From assembly GCF_019703515.2 (NCBI RefSeq), contig NC_059385.1:30422001-30486000 (forward strand): 64,000 bases of DNA, written 5' to 3'. The position numbers were made by a program, and so were the translations under genes. Positions within the stretch are counted from its first letter, which is position 1. Every line of letters begins with the position of its first letter. Origin of the DNA: Myxocyprinus asiaticus. Taxonomy: Eukaryota; Chordata; Actinopteri; Cypriniformes; Catostomidae. Under the pieces are notes generated by a model. The model was not told where the DNA came from, did not search any database, and saw only the letters and a program-made list of their open reading frames with translations. This document shows positions 12,166-22,744 of the stretch, in pieces.

Positions 12166-12267
12166 AAGAGGCGGAGACGTATAGATCGGAGTATGATCGG
12201 CGAGCCCACCAATTTTGTCCACACAGCGCACGTAGGGTCTGGAGATCTCTTCAGTGGCATGAACTCT
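12166..12267 (+). CDS. cdc42se2: cdc42se2 coding exon carrying the CRIB core
   Basis: Spliced exon of 102 nt (34 codons, phase 0 at both ends) between the acceptor TTTCTCTGCAG and the donor GTAAGT. It encodes a polybasic [10 protein letters not shown] stretch followed by [18 protein letters not shown], the CRIB motif of CDC42 small effector proteins (SPEC family), then FSGMNS. The family is known for small (about 80-residue) proteins that bind GTP-loaded CDC42 and sit on membranes through an N-terminal cysteine pair and the basic patch. They act in actin and receptor-proximal signalling. The [21 protein letters not shown] wording fits the CDC42SE2 paralogue rather than CDC42SE1. The exon for the first 17 or so residues lies upstream and was not found, probably outside the window. 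Confidence 0.93.
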
Positions 12268-12630
12268 GTAAGTACAGCAGATGCTGAATTGTTTTGTCCA
12301 GAATCAGATCATTCCCAGGGGTGGGAATCTTCAGGCACCACTTGATTTTGTTCGTTTTCGAATCAGTGATTGAGGGTTCTGTATACTGAAATTGTATCTG
12401 TGTCTTTAATCTTTTGACCTGTGTATGCATCTTAAACCAAAAATGACAAAATGATTAATATTCAATGTAAAATCCTGTTATGAATTTATGGATTTTGTTC
12501 TGTTTTGCTTAATTTTTCTATGAATAACCTGCTTTGTATTTTTTGTTTCATTTTCAGTGTGAAGCTGTGTGAAGTGGCTTTAATCATGTAGTCGATCTGA
12601 TTTTGTTTTAATCCTGTGAACTGTGTCCAG
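12268..12630 (+). other. cdc42se2: Short intron of cdc42se2
   Basis: Intron of 363 bp bounded by GTAAGT and CTGTGTCCAG. AT-rich, and no repeat was recognised. Confidence 0.85.
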
Positions 12631-12732
12631 GTGAACTCAATTCAGAATCAAATGCAGTCAAAGGGCGGGTACGGAGGAGAGGCCATGCCTGTTAATGTAC
12701 AAATGCAGTTGGTGGATACAAAAGCAGGATAA
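12631..12732 (+). CDS. cdc42se2: cdc42se2 last coding exon
   Basis: After the acceptor GTGTCCAG the frame continues in phase and encodes VNSIQNQMQSKGGYGG, then EAMPVNVQMQLVDTKAG, ending in TAA at 12730-12732. This is the conserved C-terminal half of CDC42SE2. With the preceding exon it supplies 67 residues of a protein usually about 84 long. The reading frame is clean, with no stops or frameshifts. The exon runs on to 12748, where GTGAGT forms a strong donor 16 nt after the stop codon. This indicates a further, non-coding 3' exon. Confidence 0.93.
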   Translation: MNSIQNQMQSKGGYGGEAMPVNVQMQLVDTKAG

Positions 12733-12906
12733 TTTGTTCTTGGAAGGGGTGAGTTAAGTGATATTTACTATAAACTGTCTCAGGACTGCAGAAAATGATA
12801 ATTTTCTCCTCATTTACTCACCCTAATGCTGTCTCAAACTTGTGTGACTTTATTGGTAACACCTTACAATAATGTTTCACTTGTCAACATTAGTTAACAA
12901 CATAAG

Positions 12907-13785
12907 TTAAAAGTGAAGTGTGTAAATTTATGTCAAAATACGTTCTACTTTCCCAGTTTATTGTTCATTGACAACTTTAAGTAAGCCATTTGTGGGATTT
13001 CCTCCCCCAAAAGTATAAACATTGATGTTTATATTTTGAGCAGCCTGCTCCGCTTCAGCCATCCCTCTCTAGCTCAGCCTATAGCATGAGTTTGGGGCGT
13101 GGCTACTTGAACTAGCTGTTCAGCCGGGAGAATATAAATGTCCATGGCAGACTTGTATAGAGGAAATTTAGCTTCGTCTAGAGATGTTAACGCCTAAATT
13201 TGAAGACTTGCTAAAAGACACAGAGACAGAGAGCGGAGTAAAACAAGAGTGAACATTTGGCGTCGCATTTACAATGCGGAGGACACATAAACACACACGC
13301 ACACCACCAGTGATGAGATCGCTCTGGCAAACGGGAGTGGCAATAATAACGAGATTGCAGCGCAATTCGCTAATACACCGCCGCCTCCCCCTTCAACAAC
13401 AGCGATCTCGCCTAGGGTGCCAAAATGGTCAGAAACTGCACTTTTGTTATGCTTACTAGTTACCAGAACTATCCTACCTCATTTGCTTTATCCCGCGCAC
13501 CGCACACCCAGCTGCCGTTCAATCCGGCAATGTTATAGGACAAGCCGATTCCTTTGCAACGCTTTCAGCCCGATGTGCTTATGTTATAGTGGTCTTGTTC
13601 ATTACGACACTAAACGTTTATCAACTTTTATTTAGTATGGCCTATTTGTTCATAAGGAATCAGAGAGTGCGAAAGGGCATGATGAGAATGAGGGGTGTTG
13701 GCAAAGGTTGTTTGAAAACATACTTTTTTTTTGTAATTCCGTTTGGTGCCACTAGTAGCGCAGAAATTACACACTTCACCTTTAA
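12907..13785. mobile_element. TTAA-flanked MITE nested in the foldback MITE
   Basis: Both edges carry TTAA (12907-12910 and 13782-13785). The adjacent termini are AAGTGAAGTGTGTAA on the left and TTACACACTTCACCTT on the right, a clear terminal inverted repeat. TTAA duplications are typical of piggyBac and Kolobok superfamilies. No transposase is present in the 880 bp. Several short frames inside (13168-13795) are not genes. Confidence 0.7.
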
Positions 13786-13803
13786 CATGAACTAACAATG
13801 AAC

Positions 13804-14294
13804 AATACTTTTACAAAAGGGGGCCAGGGTATTTCAACGAGTAAAGAGGCTGACTACCACCCCTGGAGTCACAAGTTTGAATCCAGGGCGTGCTGAGTGA
13901 CTCCAGCCAGGTCTCCTAAGCAACCAAATTGACCCGGTTGCTAGGGAGGGTAGAGTCACATGGGTTAACCTCCTCATAGTCGCTATAACGTGTGGTTCTC
14001 GCTCTCGGTGGGGTGTGTGGTGAGTTGTGCGTGGATGCCACAGAGAATAGCGTGAAACCTCCACACACGCTATGTCTCCGCGGCAACGCGCTCAACAAGC
14101 CACGTGATAAGATGCACGGATTGACGGCCTCAGACGCGGAGGCAACTGAGATTCATCCTCCGCCACCCAGATTGAGGCAAGTCACTACGCCATCACGAGG
14201 ACTTAGAGCGCACTGGGGACTGGGCATTCCAAATTGGGGAGAAAAAGGGGAGAAAAAATTTATAAAAAAATTAATTAAAAAAAATACTTTTACA
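13804..14294 (+). mobile_element. tRNA-derived SINE (V-SINE/HAmo-like), full copy with 12-bp duplication
   Basis: The direct repeat AATACTTTTACA flanks the insert (13804-13815 and 14283-14294). The body starts near GGGGGCCAGGGT and carries RNA polymerase III boxes. An A-box-like region lies around 13830-13845, and the B-box-like AGTTTGAATCCA lies just before the GGGCGTGCTGAGTGACTCC tRNA-unrelated part. It ends in GGGGAGAAAAAGGGGAGAAAA and an A-rich tail. The conserved central block includes CTCCTAAGCAACCAAATTG and GGTTGCTAGGGAGGGTAGAG. From memory this matches cyprinid HAmo/V-SINE elements. A truncated copy lies on the - strand at 56246-56453. Confidence 0.8.
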
Positions 14295-15149
14295 GCACTT
14301 ATTATTGATCTTGGTTAATGTTAATTTCAACATATATTAATACATTTAAAAAAATACATTATATTAAAATTAATATGTTAACATTAATGCATTATAAACT
14401 AACATGAACAAAGAACAATTGTATTTTCATAAATTAACATTAACAAAGATTAATAAATGCTGTACAAAATATATTGTTCATTGTTAGTTAATGATACCTA
14501 ATGTATTAATGTTTCTAATGTTAAAAAATAGAATCTTACTGTAAAGTGTTACCAAAAAATATGCAGAAGCTTGCACCCCATTATAAATAGTACCATATAT
14601 TATTTACATTTTGTCTTGTAACATATACTAAAATAGTGATATCACACGAGCAAGAGTTTTGTTGTGCCGGATATCAGCACGGCTGTGAGTCGACCGCAGG
14701 TAATCACAGCTGTGCAGATACAGTATACAGAGCAACAGCATGATTGCATGGGTGATGTTGCTTTTATACCATAGTTCAACAAACAAGTAAATTATATTTA
14801 ATATCTTATGCTTTAGACAAAAATTGGCCAGTTAATTTGTGCATTTTTAGCCAAAAGCCAAAGCAACAAGCACAAGTCTTCTTTCTGTACTGCATTTATA
14901 ATGTTAGCGTTTTGTTTGTCAATGAACCAGTGTTTTTGAACGAATTTTTGAGTGAATCAATTATTCTTGTTCACTTCTACTGTTTTGTTTGTGAACAATT
15001 CACTCGTAACATAAAATACGTTCATTTGTCGCCATCTACTGGCTGAAGATGAAATTACAGAAATGGTCATTGAACAAATCATGAAACAAATCAAAATGAA
15101 TTCCGAATCAAAATCCCCACCACTGTTTGGAAAAGCTGCACAGAGAAGC

Positions 15150-15553
15150 AGACAGACTGATCTCACAATTAAACTGGACACAGTAGGTTGACTTTTCTTT
15201 AGCTAAAATTGCCCTGTGCTTACCGAAATTCGAAACACTGCCCCCAGTGGCCAGAGCGGTAAGTGTTGTTGGGCATATGGACATGTGTGAGCTCCATTTT
15301 GCGAGTTAAATGTCCACAGAGGGGCGCCAAATGTGAGTTATGAAGCGAGTGACGCAATCACTTCCTGGTTGCAATGCGGGATCCGCACAAGGTCTCCAAC
15401 GCTGCCGAAGCAATGTGCTTTCGGTCACGCCACAGGGGAAGGTAAAAATGTCTGATAGGAGATTGCTTGTTGGTTAGTCGGCATACTGTGGCCGATCATA
15501 GGGTACTGGAACTCTCGGAAACATCATACCGACTTCCCGTGTGATCATGCTGA
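15150..15553 (+). repeat. Unclassified dispersed repeat 'A', third copy
   Basis: It matches the 11020-11600 copy block by block, from CAGACTGATCTCAC through ACAGTAGGTTGACTTTTCTT, CACTGCCCCCAGTGGCC, GTTGTTGGGCATATGGACATG, CACTTCCTGGTTGCAATG and ATCATAGGGTACTGGAACTC to GTGTGATCATG. It lies inside the proposed 3'-UTR intron of cdc42se2. Confidence 0.6.
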
Positions 15554-15695
15554 AGCGGAGTTATACAAATAGTGAAGAGTCCCAGTGCTGTTGTACTGTA
15601 TATCAGCACTCTTGGAACGTGGCTCAGACCGGAACTAACTTGTAGAGAATATAAGAACTGTGGCTTTACTGTCCAAATACTTTTTTGTTTCTCAG

Positions 15696-17140
15696 GTTCT
15701 GTGATGTCACCGGTACCCCTCCAGCATCTCTCCATGTGCCCTCAGTGGAGACTTCACACCTCAAAAAACAGGACAGTTGCAAATGGTAAAGAGGTTGTCC
15801 TGACTGTCAGACAGCAGGACCCCACAGCACTTCAATGTTGTGTCTGACACTGCTCCATAACAGATGCTCGCATGCCCCTCAATACCCACCGGACTAGATG
15901 TGCAAAGTGTGTTTCACTGCATCCTCTGTTGTTTGCCATCAACAGTTGCTCTTTCATTGCGCAAAAAATGTGGGTCTGGAACCAGTAGGAACAATTATTT
16001 TGGTTTGGTTCTGTTTTGTTTCCTCATTTTGCCATGAAAAGACTGCTTTGTAATTTTAGTTTAATAATCAGTGTGGAGCTGACAACAGTGTTTGTATAGA
16101 AGTGGCTAGCTACGCACATGGGGTGCCAAACTGCTCAGTGCAATGAAATGACAAGAAGTACTTTCTGATTTAATGCGGACACAACGAATGCCATTTTTTT
16201 ATTAAGGAAATGTGATTGTTACCTTGCTGTTTACAATGTTCCAATTGCAATCCTTGTTTTTTTCTGTTCTTGTGGTGATGACTGCTGTGTCAATGTTCGT
16301 ACGTAACTTGATGTAAAGAGACTCAAGCTATAGATACTGTAAAGATAATGTGTAAAAAAGACAATTTAGTTTAGTTGTTCTAAAAGCTCTTTATTGATGT
16401 ATCTTCAATTACGTGGGCATTCAATAAATAAGGTAACAAGGCATGTTATTTAAGTAACCTAATTACCTATTTAATCAAAATATCCCACCATGTCTGATTA
16501 GGTAGAGCGCTGCTTCCTCTCAAGGCCACACGACAGCACCACCTATTGGACACAATGTCCAGTTTCAAGATGGCTAGACTCGTGAAAACTTGTTAAGATG
16601 TTGATTAAGTATCATATAACGAAAATGAAAAATAGGCAGTCATGTTACCTTATTTATTTCAAGGCCCCTATATGTCTTGTACTTAAACCTGGGGCCATTC
16701 CACTCACTCTTGTCTACAGTTATTGTAGCTTTGTTCAGTGGTTGTTTTTGAATGTCTTCATTCCCCCAGAAAGCATGGCCAGCTTTAAGGGGGAAACTTC
16801 TGATGCCCCTGTCTTGTCTGACAGCATCAAGGAGCACTCCGCCCCCAGACTGACAGCAAAACGATCAATGTTTTATAAAGTGCAATAGCATTTTAGTTGT
16901 TCTGTATATTGTGCTATTCAGAGCCTGCAATGTCATTGTGAATAATAGCCAGAACAAAATGTAGAAATGTAAAATCTTCAAATAATGACTTTTGTATTTG
17001 AGATAACTGCAAGTAAATTACCATGTAGGATTTAAGATAGAATGCTAAATGTATTTGTGCTTAGGCCCATTTAAACATTTGTCTGTTTTTAAGTGCTTTA
17101 TGTTTGCATATACTTGCACTGTGTTTGTCATGACCTACCC
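15696..17140 (+). other. cdc42se2: Probable 3'-UTR exon of cdc42se2
   Basis: It begins GTTCTGTGATGTCACCGG after the acceptor at 15695. The segment has a repeat-poor, more even base composition than its surroundings. An AATAAA signal at 16423-16428 (in TTCAATAAATAAGG) is the best poly(A) candidate. Sequence to about 17140 could belong to a longer isoform, as it stops where a TTAA foldback begins. The frames at 15572-15847 and 16598-16888 have no domain and are taken as chance. Confidence 0.45.
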
Positions 17141-17786
17141 TTAAAGGGATAGTTCACCAAAAAATGAACATACTCTCATCATTTTCTCACCCTGATGCCA
17201 TCCCAGATGTGTATGACTTTCTTTCTTCTGCAGAACACAAATGAAGATTTTTAGAAAAATATCTCAGCTCTGTAGGTACAAGCAAAGCAAATGAATGGTG
17301 ACCAGAACTCAAAAGGTCCAAAAATTACATAAAGGAAACATAAAAGTAATCCATATGACTCCAGTGTTTAAATTAAGTCCCAAGTCATTTTTACTCTAAA
17401 TCTCCACTTTCACATTTACTTTCAGATGTGAAAATGAAACTAAACAGGCACCACATGTGACTTTCAGATGTAAAAGTGAAAGTGGAGATTTTGAGTAAAA
17501 AAGGATTTCAATTTTGATCTGTTTCTCACCCACACCTATTATAATGCTTCTGAAGATATGGATTTAACCACTGGAGCTGTACGGATTACTTCTATGTTTC
17601 TTTATGTGATTTTTGGAGCTACAAAATTCTGGTCACCATTCACTTGGATTGTATGGACCTACAGAGCTGAGATATTCTTCAAAAAACTTTGTTTGTGTTC
17701 TGCAGAAGAAAGAAAGTCATACACATCTGGGATGGCATGAGGGTGAAATAAGACAATTTTCATTTTTGGTTGAACTATCCCTTTAA
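17141..17786. mobile_element. Long palindromic TTAA-flanked MITE (Angel/Kolobok-like)
   Basis: The left end reads TTAAAGGGATAGTTCACC and the right end GGTTGAACTATCCCTTTAA. The arms stay complementary for over 200 bp: CACCCTGATGCCATCCCAGATGTG on the left and CACATCTGGGATGGCATGAG on the right, and the TCTTCTGCAGAACACAAA block and its partner. The copy is therefore almost a perfect foldback of 646 bp. Elements with these ends are among the most abundant MITEs in cyprinid genomes. No coding sequence is present. Confidence 0.8.
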
Positions 17787-17848
17787 ATTATTTGCCCTGT
17801 TTTGCAATTGTTGTGTTTGGTTGTATGTTTTAACCAGTGTCTCTGTCT

Positions 17849-18485
17849 AAAGGTGTGCTCACATTAGGCTTTGTAAGTGCAAAATTCCTGTGGACAACAA
17901 TTATCCGCATATGATGTCACACTCTAGGGGTGCTGTTTTTAACAGACAAAATAAAACGAGTAAATCACAATGACTAATAACAATAAATTCTAATTGTTGA
18001 AAGATATCACCTTTTACTGCAACAATGTAAGCAATGCAACATTTAGTTTTGTATTATTTAGTCAAATGGTCTTTATTTCACAACTTGTTTGCAACTTAAG
18101 TAAAAAAAAATAAAATTAAAAATAAAAATTAAATAAAAAACACAATGCTTCAAGATTCACGTTTGTTTATAATTTATGTTGCAGAATAAAACATGATAGT
18201 CTTTTCAAATAATGTTAGCCATGTAGCCGTTTTTACTCAAATTGAAAACCGCTAAAAACTCAATGGAAATTCCAAAGATAACCCATAGCTCGAAAATGCA
18301 AATTCTCTCCTGGGTTTTAAGACTCGCCAGCTTGAACTTTGGAACTTTTACGAATTCGCCAAATGTGAACTTTGGTTTAAGGAAAACAAAACTTCTTTGC
18401 ATGAGCTTGTGTTTCTGCTCTCCTGCATTCACATGCATATAAATGAAAGTGAATAGAGTGTGAAGTTTAGTTTGAGCGCACCTTT
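17849..18485. mobile_element. Candidate MITE with AAAGGTGYGCTC termini
   Basis: The left end AAAGGTGTGCTCACATTAGG resembles the reverse complement of the right end (AAAGGTGCGCTCAAACTAAAC). The terminus pairing is imperfect and no target duplication was identified, so the boundaries are provisional. The 108-codon - strand frame across its right half has no domain. Confidence 0.35.
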
Positions 18486-19700
18486 CACCTTCTGCCATTT
18501 TGGCACTTTTTATTTGACACATGATATGCACTGGACTGAAATGGATCTTTTGGTATTTTTGGCAGAAATCAGAGCGGATCTGTGATGTTATGATGATGAA
18601 GATATTTCAGAAGCACAATTTGATAGATTGGTAATTACTGTTTTATTGCAATATGATATAAAGTGTGGCCAAAGTGTTTTCAGTCAACATGCAATACATG
18701 AAAATAAATGTACTCTCTGCCTTTTATCATGAATGGATTTCAGCATCAGGGAAACACGCTCAACTGTGTTAATTTCAGATGTGAAAACTCAATTGTGGTG
18801 CCCATTATTTTACATTTTATGTCAGCTGGTAGATTACCAAATGTGTTCTGTTGAAATAAATATTTTTGACATGCTGTATTTCCAGCTAAGTGTGACCTTG
18901 TTGGCCTCATAACAGGTAAAATATGGGTGAAGACATGTGATGGTGTTGACAGTAAGTAGTGATTAAGCTGTGAAACCAAATATAAAAGAGGTATATTAAT
19001 TTCATAGCAGAAATGTTTATTTTAAATATATATATATATTTAAATGTATTTTCCCAAAGTTAAAAAAAGTGCTAATTTCAAAGTGGAAATGTTATTTTAA
19101 AATCTAATGCATTTAATATTGTGGACATGTTTTTGTCCCATATCTCAAGAATCAATGCCACATGATACTTTAATCTGATCATCATTGCAGTACCGATCAT
19201 TTTCATCTTGACTGACTGATACTGCTTATCTTTACCCGTCTCTTCATTTGTATGCAATATACTGTTCTAGAGAGCAATTAGAAGGGGCGGGAGGGTATAA
19301 TAATCTCTTGCATGTCGTTTGTGCGCTTTTATTTGCTGCATTCTGCCTGAGGTTAAATAATAAACACATGACAGACTGACCCAGCAGTGCCGACACACAC
19401 ACACACGTATTATCACAAATGACATTAGTCCATGCATTTGCAAGGGAATTGGGTCAACAGTCACTCAGAAAGAGGAATACGCAGGCTTTTTTTTTTTTTT
19501 TTTGCCAGCAATTGACAATTTGGGCAGTTGATATACTAACTTGACCTGTCCTGCATTGTGACATGCTATATACTCCTTAAATTATTTTAAACAGAATTTT
19601 GATCATTCTTTTTATATTTATTATACAGTACATGCAGCAATTGAGAGAATACATGGAATATTTGTTATTCATTCGTCACACCACAGGACTATTTAAAATG
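18486..19700. other. Gene-free stretch with a poly-T run
   Basis: No exon or repeat could be supported. A T17-18 run lies at about 19486-19503. A short CACACACACA tract lies at about 19395. Confidence 0.4.
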
Positions 19701-19897
19701 TACTAATGAAGGTGTTCCGTAGAAAATGGTGAATCCAAAAACTGGCTTGATTAATAACAGCATTGTAAGTCACGTTGGTGCCATGCGAGGGTCGGACGTG
19801 TGAATGGCGAGCTCTGCGCACTTTGCTAGTTTTAATACTTTTCATAAACCGGTGAGATTCGATACACTCCGATTCTTAACTGTTCTACGTAGACAAT

Positions 19898-20723
19898 ATG
19901 TCAAAGAATTCAAAATCCTCGGGCTCTGGAGACATTAAAAGACACGTGCTCAAGCTGAAGCCCCTGAGATGCAGGCCGAAAGCCCAGGACTCAATTTGGC
20001 CAGTGAGGTGAAAGAGATTCAGCTGTCAGTGATGCTGACGAAGGTCGTTGCTGACTTGGAGGATCTTGCTGTAATACGTCGATTGATCACTGCATGGAGA
20101 CAAAATTCACTGAGATAGTTAAAAGAATGGCGGATGTTGAAAAACGGATAGATTATCTGGAGTCATCGGAGAGGGAGTTAGCTGCTAATCCGCTAGTGAC
20201 CAAGGCGGACTTGGAACGCGTTTGGGAAAAGTTGGAAGACCTTGAGAATCGTAACTGGCAAAACAACGTATGAATTGTTGGAATTCCTGAGGACAAAGAA
20301 GTCCGAGATATGGTGAAATTCCTAGACGAGCTCTTCCAGAGTCTGCTCAACATAACAGTCCATAAGCTGGAAATCGAGCGAGCTCACAGTGTTCCGGCTC
20401 AGAGATCCGTGGAGGGAGAAAGGCCCCGATCAATTCTGGCCAAATTTCTAAGATCATCTGATAAAAATCTTGTGCTACATGAGGCGAGGAGTAAAGGAAG
20501 GCTTTCTTGGAAGAACCACAGCATTTTCTAGTTCCCAGATTTTGCGAATTCATCAAGAGAGAAATGTGATCGATTCAAGGAATGCAAGAAACTCTTACAT
20601 CAACAGAAGGTCGCTTTTGCACTGATGTTCCAGGCCAAATTGAGAATAGATGCTAAGGATGGCCGCAAAATATTTACATGCCCACAGCATGCAATGTCAT
20701 TCATAAAGTCAATGACTGAGTAA
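19898..20723 (+). pseudogene. LINE ORF1 relic
   Basis: The likely original start is the ATG at 19898. ORF1 of this clade encodes an RNA-binding chaperone with a coiled coil and an RRM-like core. The relic shows a heptad-like region (about 20020-20250) followed by the core, seen as GIPEDKEVRDMVKFLDELF, then ITVHKLEIERAHSVPAQR and LRSSDKNLVLHEARSKGR. It ends at SFIKSMTE and a TAA at 20721-20723. A frameshift occurs soon after the start, and stops interrupt the core at about 20273 and 20529. It is not translatable as one protein. Confidence 0.8.
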
Positions 20724-20746
20724 GTTATTTGTGGTTCTCATGTTGC

Positions 20747-21190
20747 AGCCGAGTGTGCCTGACTCACTGAACATTCACTTGACTGTTCAAGGAACTGAGC
20801 GCCTTTTTTGTTTCTCTTTGTGCTGGTTCCGCCTAGCAACTGGAATTTGTTTTGTGGAATAACACTCCTTTGGGACAATTTGTGGATGAATCTACACATT
20901 CTTTATGCTTATGCCTCCTATTGGTTGGAGTTTGTTTTGTGGAACATTTCTTGCAGGACATTGGAGTGATTAGGTCAGTTGTTGCACTCTGGTAACAGCC
21001 GAGTGGGCCTTACTCACTGAACATTCATTTGACTGTCCGAGGAACTGAGCGCCTTTTTTGTTTCTTTTTGTGCTGGTTCTGCCTAGTGGCTGGAGTTCGT
21101 TTTGTGGAATAACACACCTTTGGGACAGTTCGTGGATGAATCTGCACATTCTTTGTGCTTATGCCTCCTATTGGCTGGAGTTTGTTTTAT
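20747..21190 (+). repeat. Tandem duplication (250-bp period) in the LINE inter-ORF spacer
   Basis: CAGCCGAGTGTGCCTGACTC at 20747 recurs as CAGCCGAGTGGGCCTTACTC at about 20997. The next 190 bp match well in both units, including GGAACTGAGCGCC, TTTGTGCTGGTTC, GGAATAACAC and CCTCCTATTGG. The inverted copy at 59840-60110 has only one unit. The duplication is therefore specific to this copy or subfamily. Confidence 0.75.
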
Positions 21191-21480
21191 AGATTATTTT
21201 CCGTTGTGTAATTCTGTCTCACAAAATGTGTATAGAAACACCGGACTTGAGCAATCTCTCGTATGCGTACATGGACTGTTTGCGTTTAGAGGAATGGACA
21301 CCAGTTGGCACCGTCATGCGCGTGGTTAATGCGGATGTTTTTCTTTTTTCTGTTTTTTTTTTTTTTTCGGGGGGATGTTTGAGGTTTAATTGTTGCAGTA
21401 ATGTTGGAATGTGGTCGTTATAATTTTACTTTTGACACACAATCTATTTTTTCTAATATGTCAAAATGTCAAATGTTAAT

Positions 21481-22744
21481 ATGAGTGGATTGTCTCTCTC
21501 CACGTGGAATGTGAATGGGGTGGGGCACCCCATAAAAAGAAGAAAGGTTATATCTTTTCTTAAACTTAAGAAATATGATATAGTGTTTCTTCAAGAAACG
21601 CATCTTTCCCTGCAGGAAGCTGAAAAATTTGGGAAGATATGGGGTGGACATGTTTTCTTTAGTGCTGGCTCAAGTAAGAGCAGGGGAGTCATTACATTGA
21701 TAAGTAAGCATCTACAATTCAAAGTCCCTAATTTAATCTGTTGTTGATTGTTCAGTTGGAAACATTTTAGTCTCAGATCACGCCCTGGCGAGTTTAGAGG
21801 TGTTGCCATATATGAAGAAAAAGAAATCATATAGTTAGCGCTTTAATGTATCCCTTTTGCAAAATCCTGAATTCCAACAAATGCTAAAGGCTGAAATCAA
21901 TGTCTATATGGAGACCAACTGGTCCTCAGTATCCTCTGTGGACGTGGCTTGGGAGGCACTTAAGACAGTTCTTAGGGGTCAGATCATACAGTATGCTGCA
22001 TTCATCAAAAAATCCAAAGCACGAGAACTCATGGAGTTTTGAAGGGAATATTGAAAATGCCGAGATAGAGCTGAAGCGCCGAATGTCATCTGATGGCCTC
22101 AGGGAATTGACCAGATTGAAATACAGATATAATACTATTTTGTCACAGAAGGTGGAGTTTTGGCCATTCAGGGCAAGAGTCGGGGGACAAAGCAGGGAAG
22201 CTTTTGGCTAGATATATAAAGCAGAGAAGAAAGTGTGGGCTAGAATTCTAAAAAATCTAAAAAAAAGTCTGCATCTAGATATGCAAGGGTGCGCCTTATG
22301 CAATTCAAGATTTTACATAGATTCTATTGGACCCCCTCTAGATTATATAGGCTTGGTCTTAAAGACACCCACCTGCTGGCGATGCCAATCAGAAGATGGA
22401 GACACAACCCAAGTTTTTTGGGGGTGTGTTAAGATCCAAGAATTTTTGTTGAAGGTTCAGAGTTGTATGTGTGACATTTTGGGCACTCAAATTTTACTTT
22501 GCCCCAGACTCTGTATTTTGGGTGATGGGACGGTCATAAATTTGGGGGATAAACACATAAAAATTGGGTTCTGACCAGTCTCATAATTGGCAGGCAAATT
22601 ATTTTAAGGGGATGGAAGTCAGATGGAGCACCCTCATTTCCGGAGTGGTGTGCAGAGATGGGGAGGTTAGCAGCTTTTGAAGAGGTGGCAAGTAGAAGGC
22701 TGGGGTTTTGGAACTTGTTTGATAAGAAATGGGGCAATTATTAA
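21481..22744 (+). pseudogene. LINE ORF2 relic: endonuclease ends and C-terminal part, no RT
   Basis: ORF2 normally encodes an APE-type endonuclease plus reverse transcriptase. Here the first endonuclease motifs survive (LSLSTWNVNGVGHP with the metal-binding Asn, then DIVFLQETHLSL with the catalytic Glu). The frame then jumps at about 21740 to the end of the domain (ILVSDHALASLE), past the central D-x-N motif. The linker region ARELMEF to LTRLKYRYNTILSQ follows to about 22200. The next recognisable part is the C-terminal domain with a degenerate Cys-rich CWRCQSEDGD motif (22370-22430). Several stops and shifts occur. Confidence 0.8.

Larger units (their letters stand above)
12852..14554. mobile_element. 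Foldback MITE hosting two later insertions
   Basis: The left end is TTGGTAACACCTTACAATAA and the right end TTACTGTAAAGTGTTACCA, matching in inverted orientation. Inner parts also fold back, with TTAACATTAGTTAAC on the left and repeated TTAGTTAATG/TAACATTAA blocks on the right. After removing a TTAA-type element (12907-13785) and a SINE (13816-14282), about 390 bp of original MITE remain. Another fragment of this family starts at about 56200. Confidence 0.7.
12749..15695 (+). other. cdc42se2: Probable 3'-UTR intron of cdc42se2
   Basis: The stop-bearing exon ends in GAAGGG before a consensus GTGAGT donor (12749). At 15673-15695 the tract ACTTTTTTGTTTCTCAG is a strong acceptor. The roughly 2.9-kb interval is filled with a nested MITE/SINE stack (12852-14554) and a copy of repeat A (15150-15553). 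The stop codon lies only 16 nt upstream of the junction, which by the usual 50-55-nt rule would spare the transcript from nonsense-mediated decay. The splicing is inferred from sequence alone. Confidence 0.55.

Noticed and set aside
13816..13900. tRNA-like head that could be called a tRNA gene
   Set aside because: It has pol III boxes but continues into a SINE body with a target duplication and has no cloverleaf I could complete.
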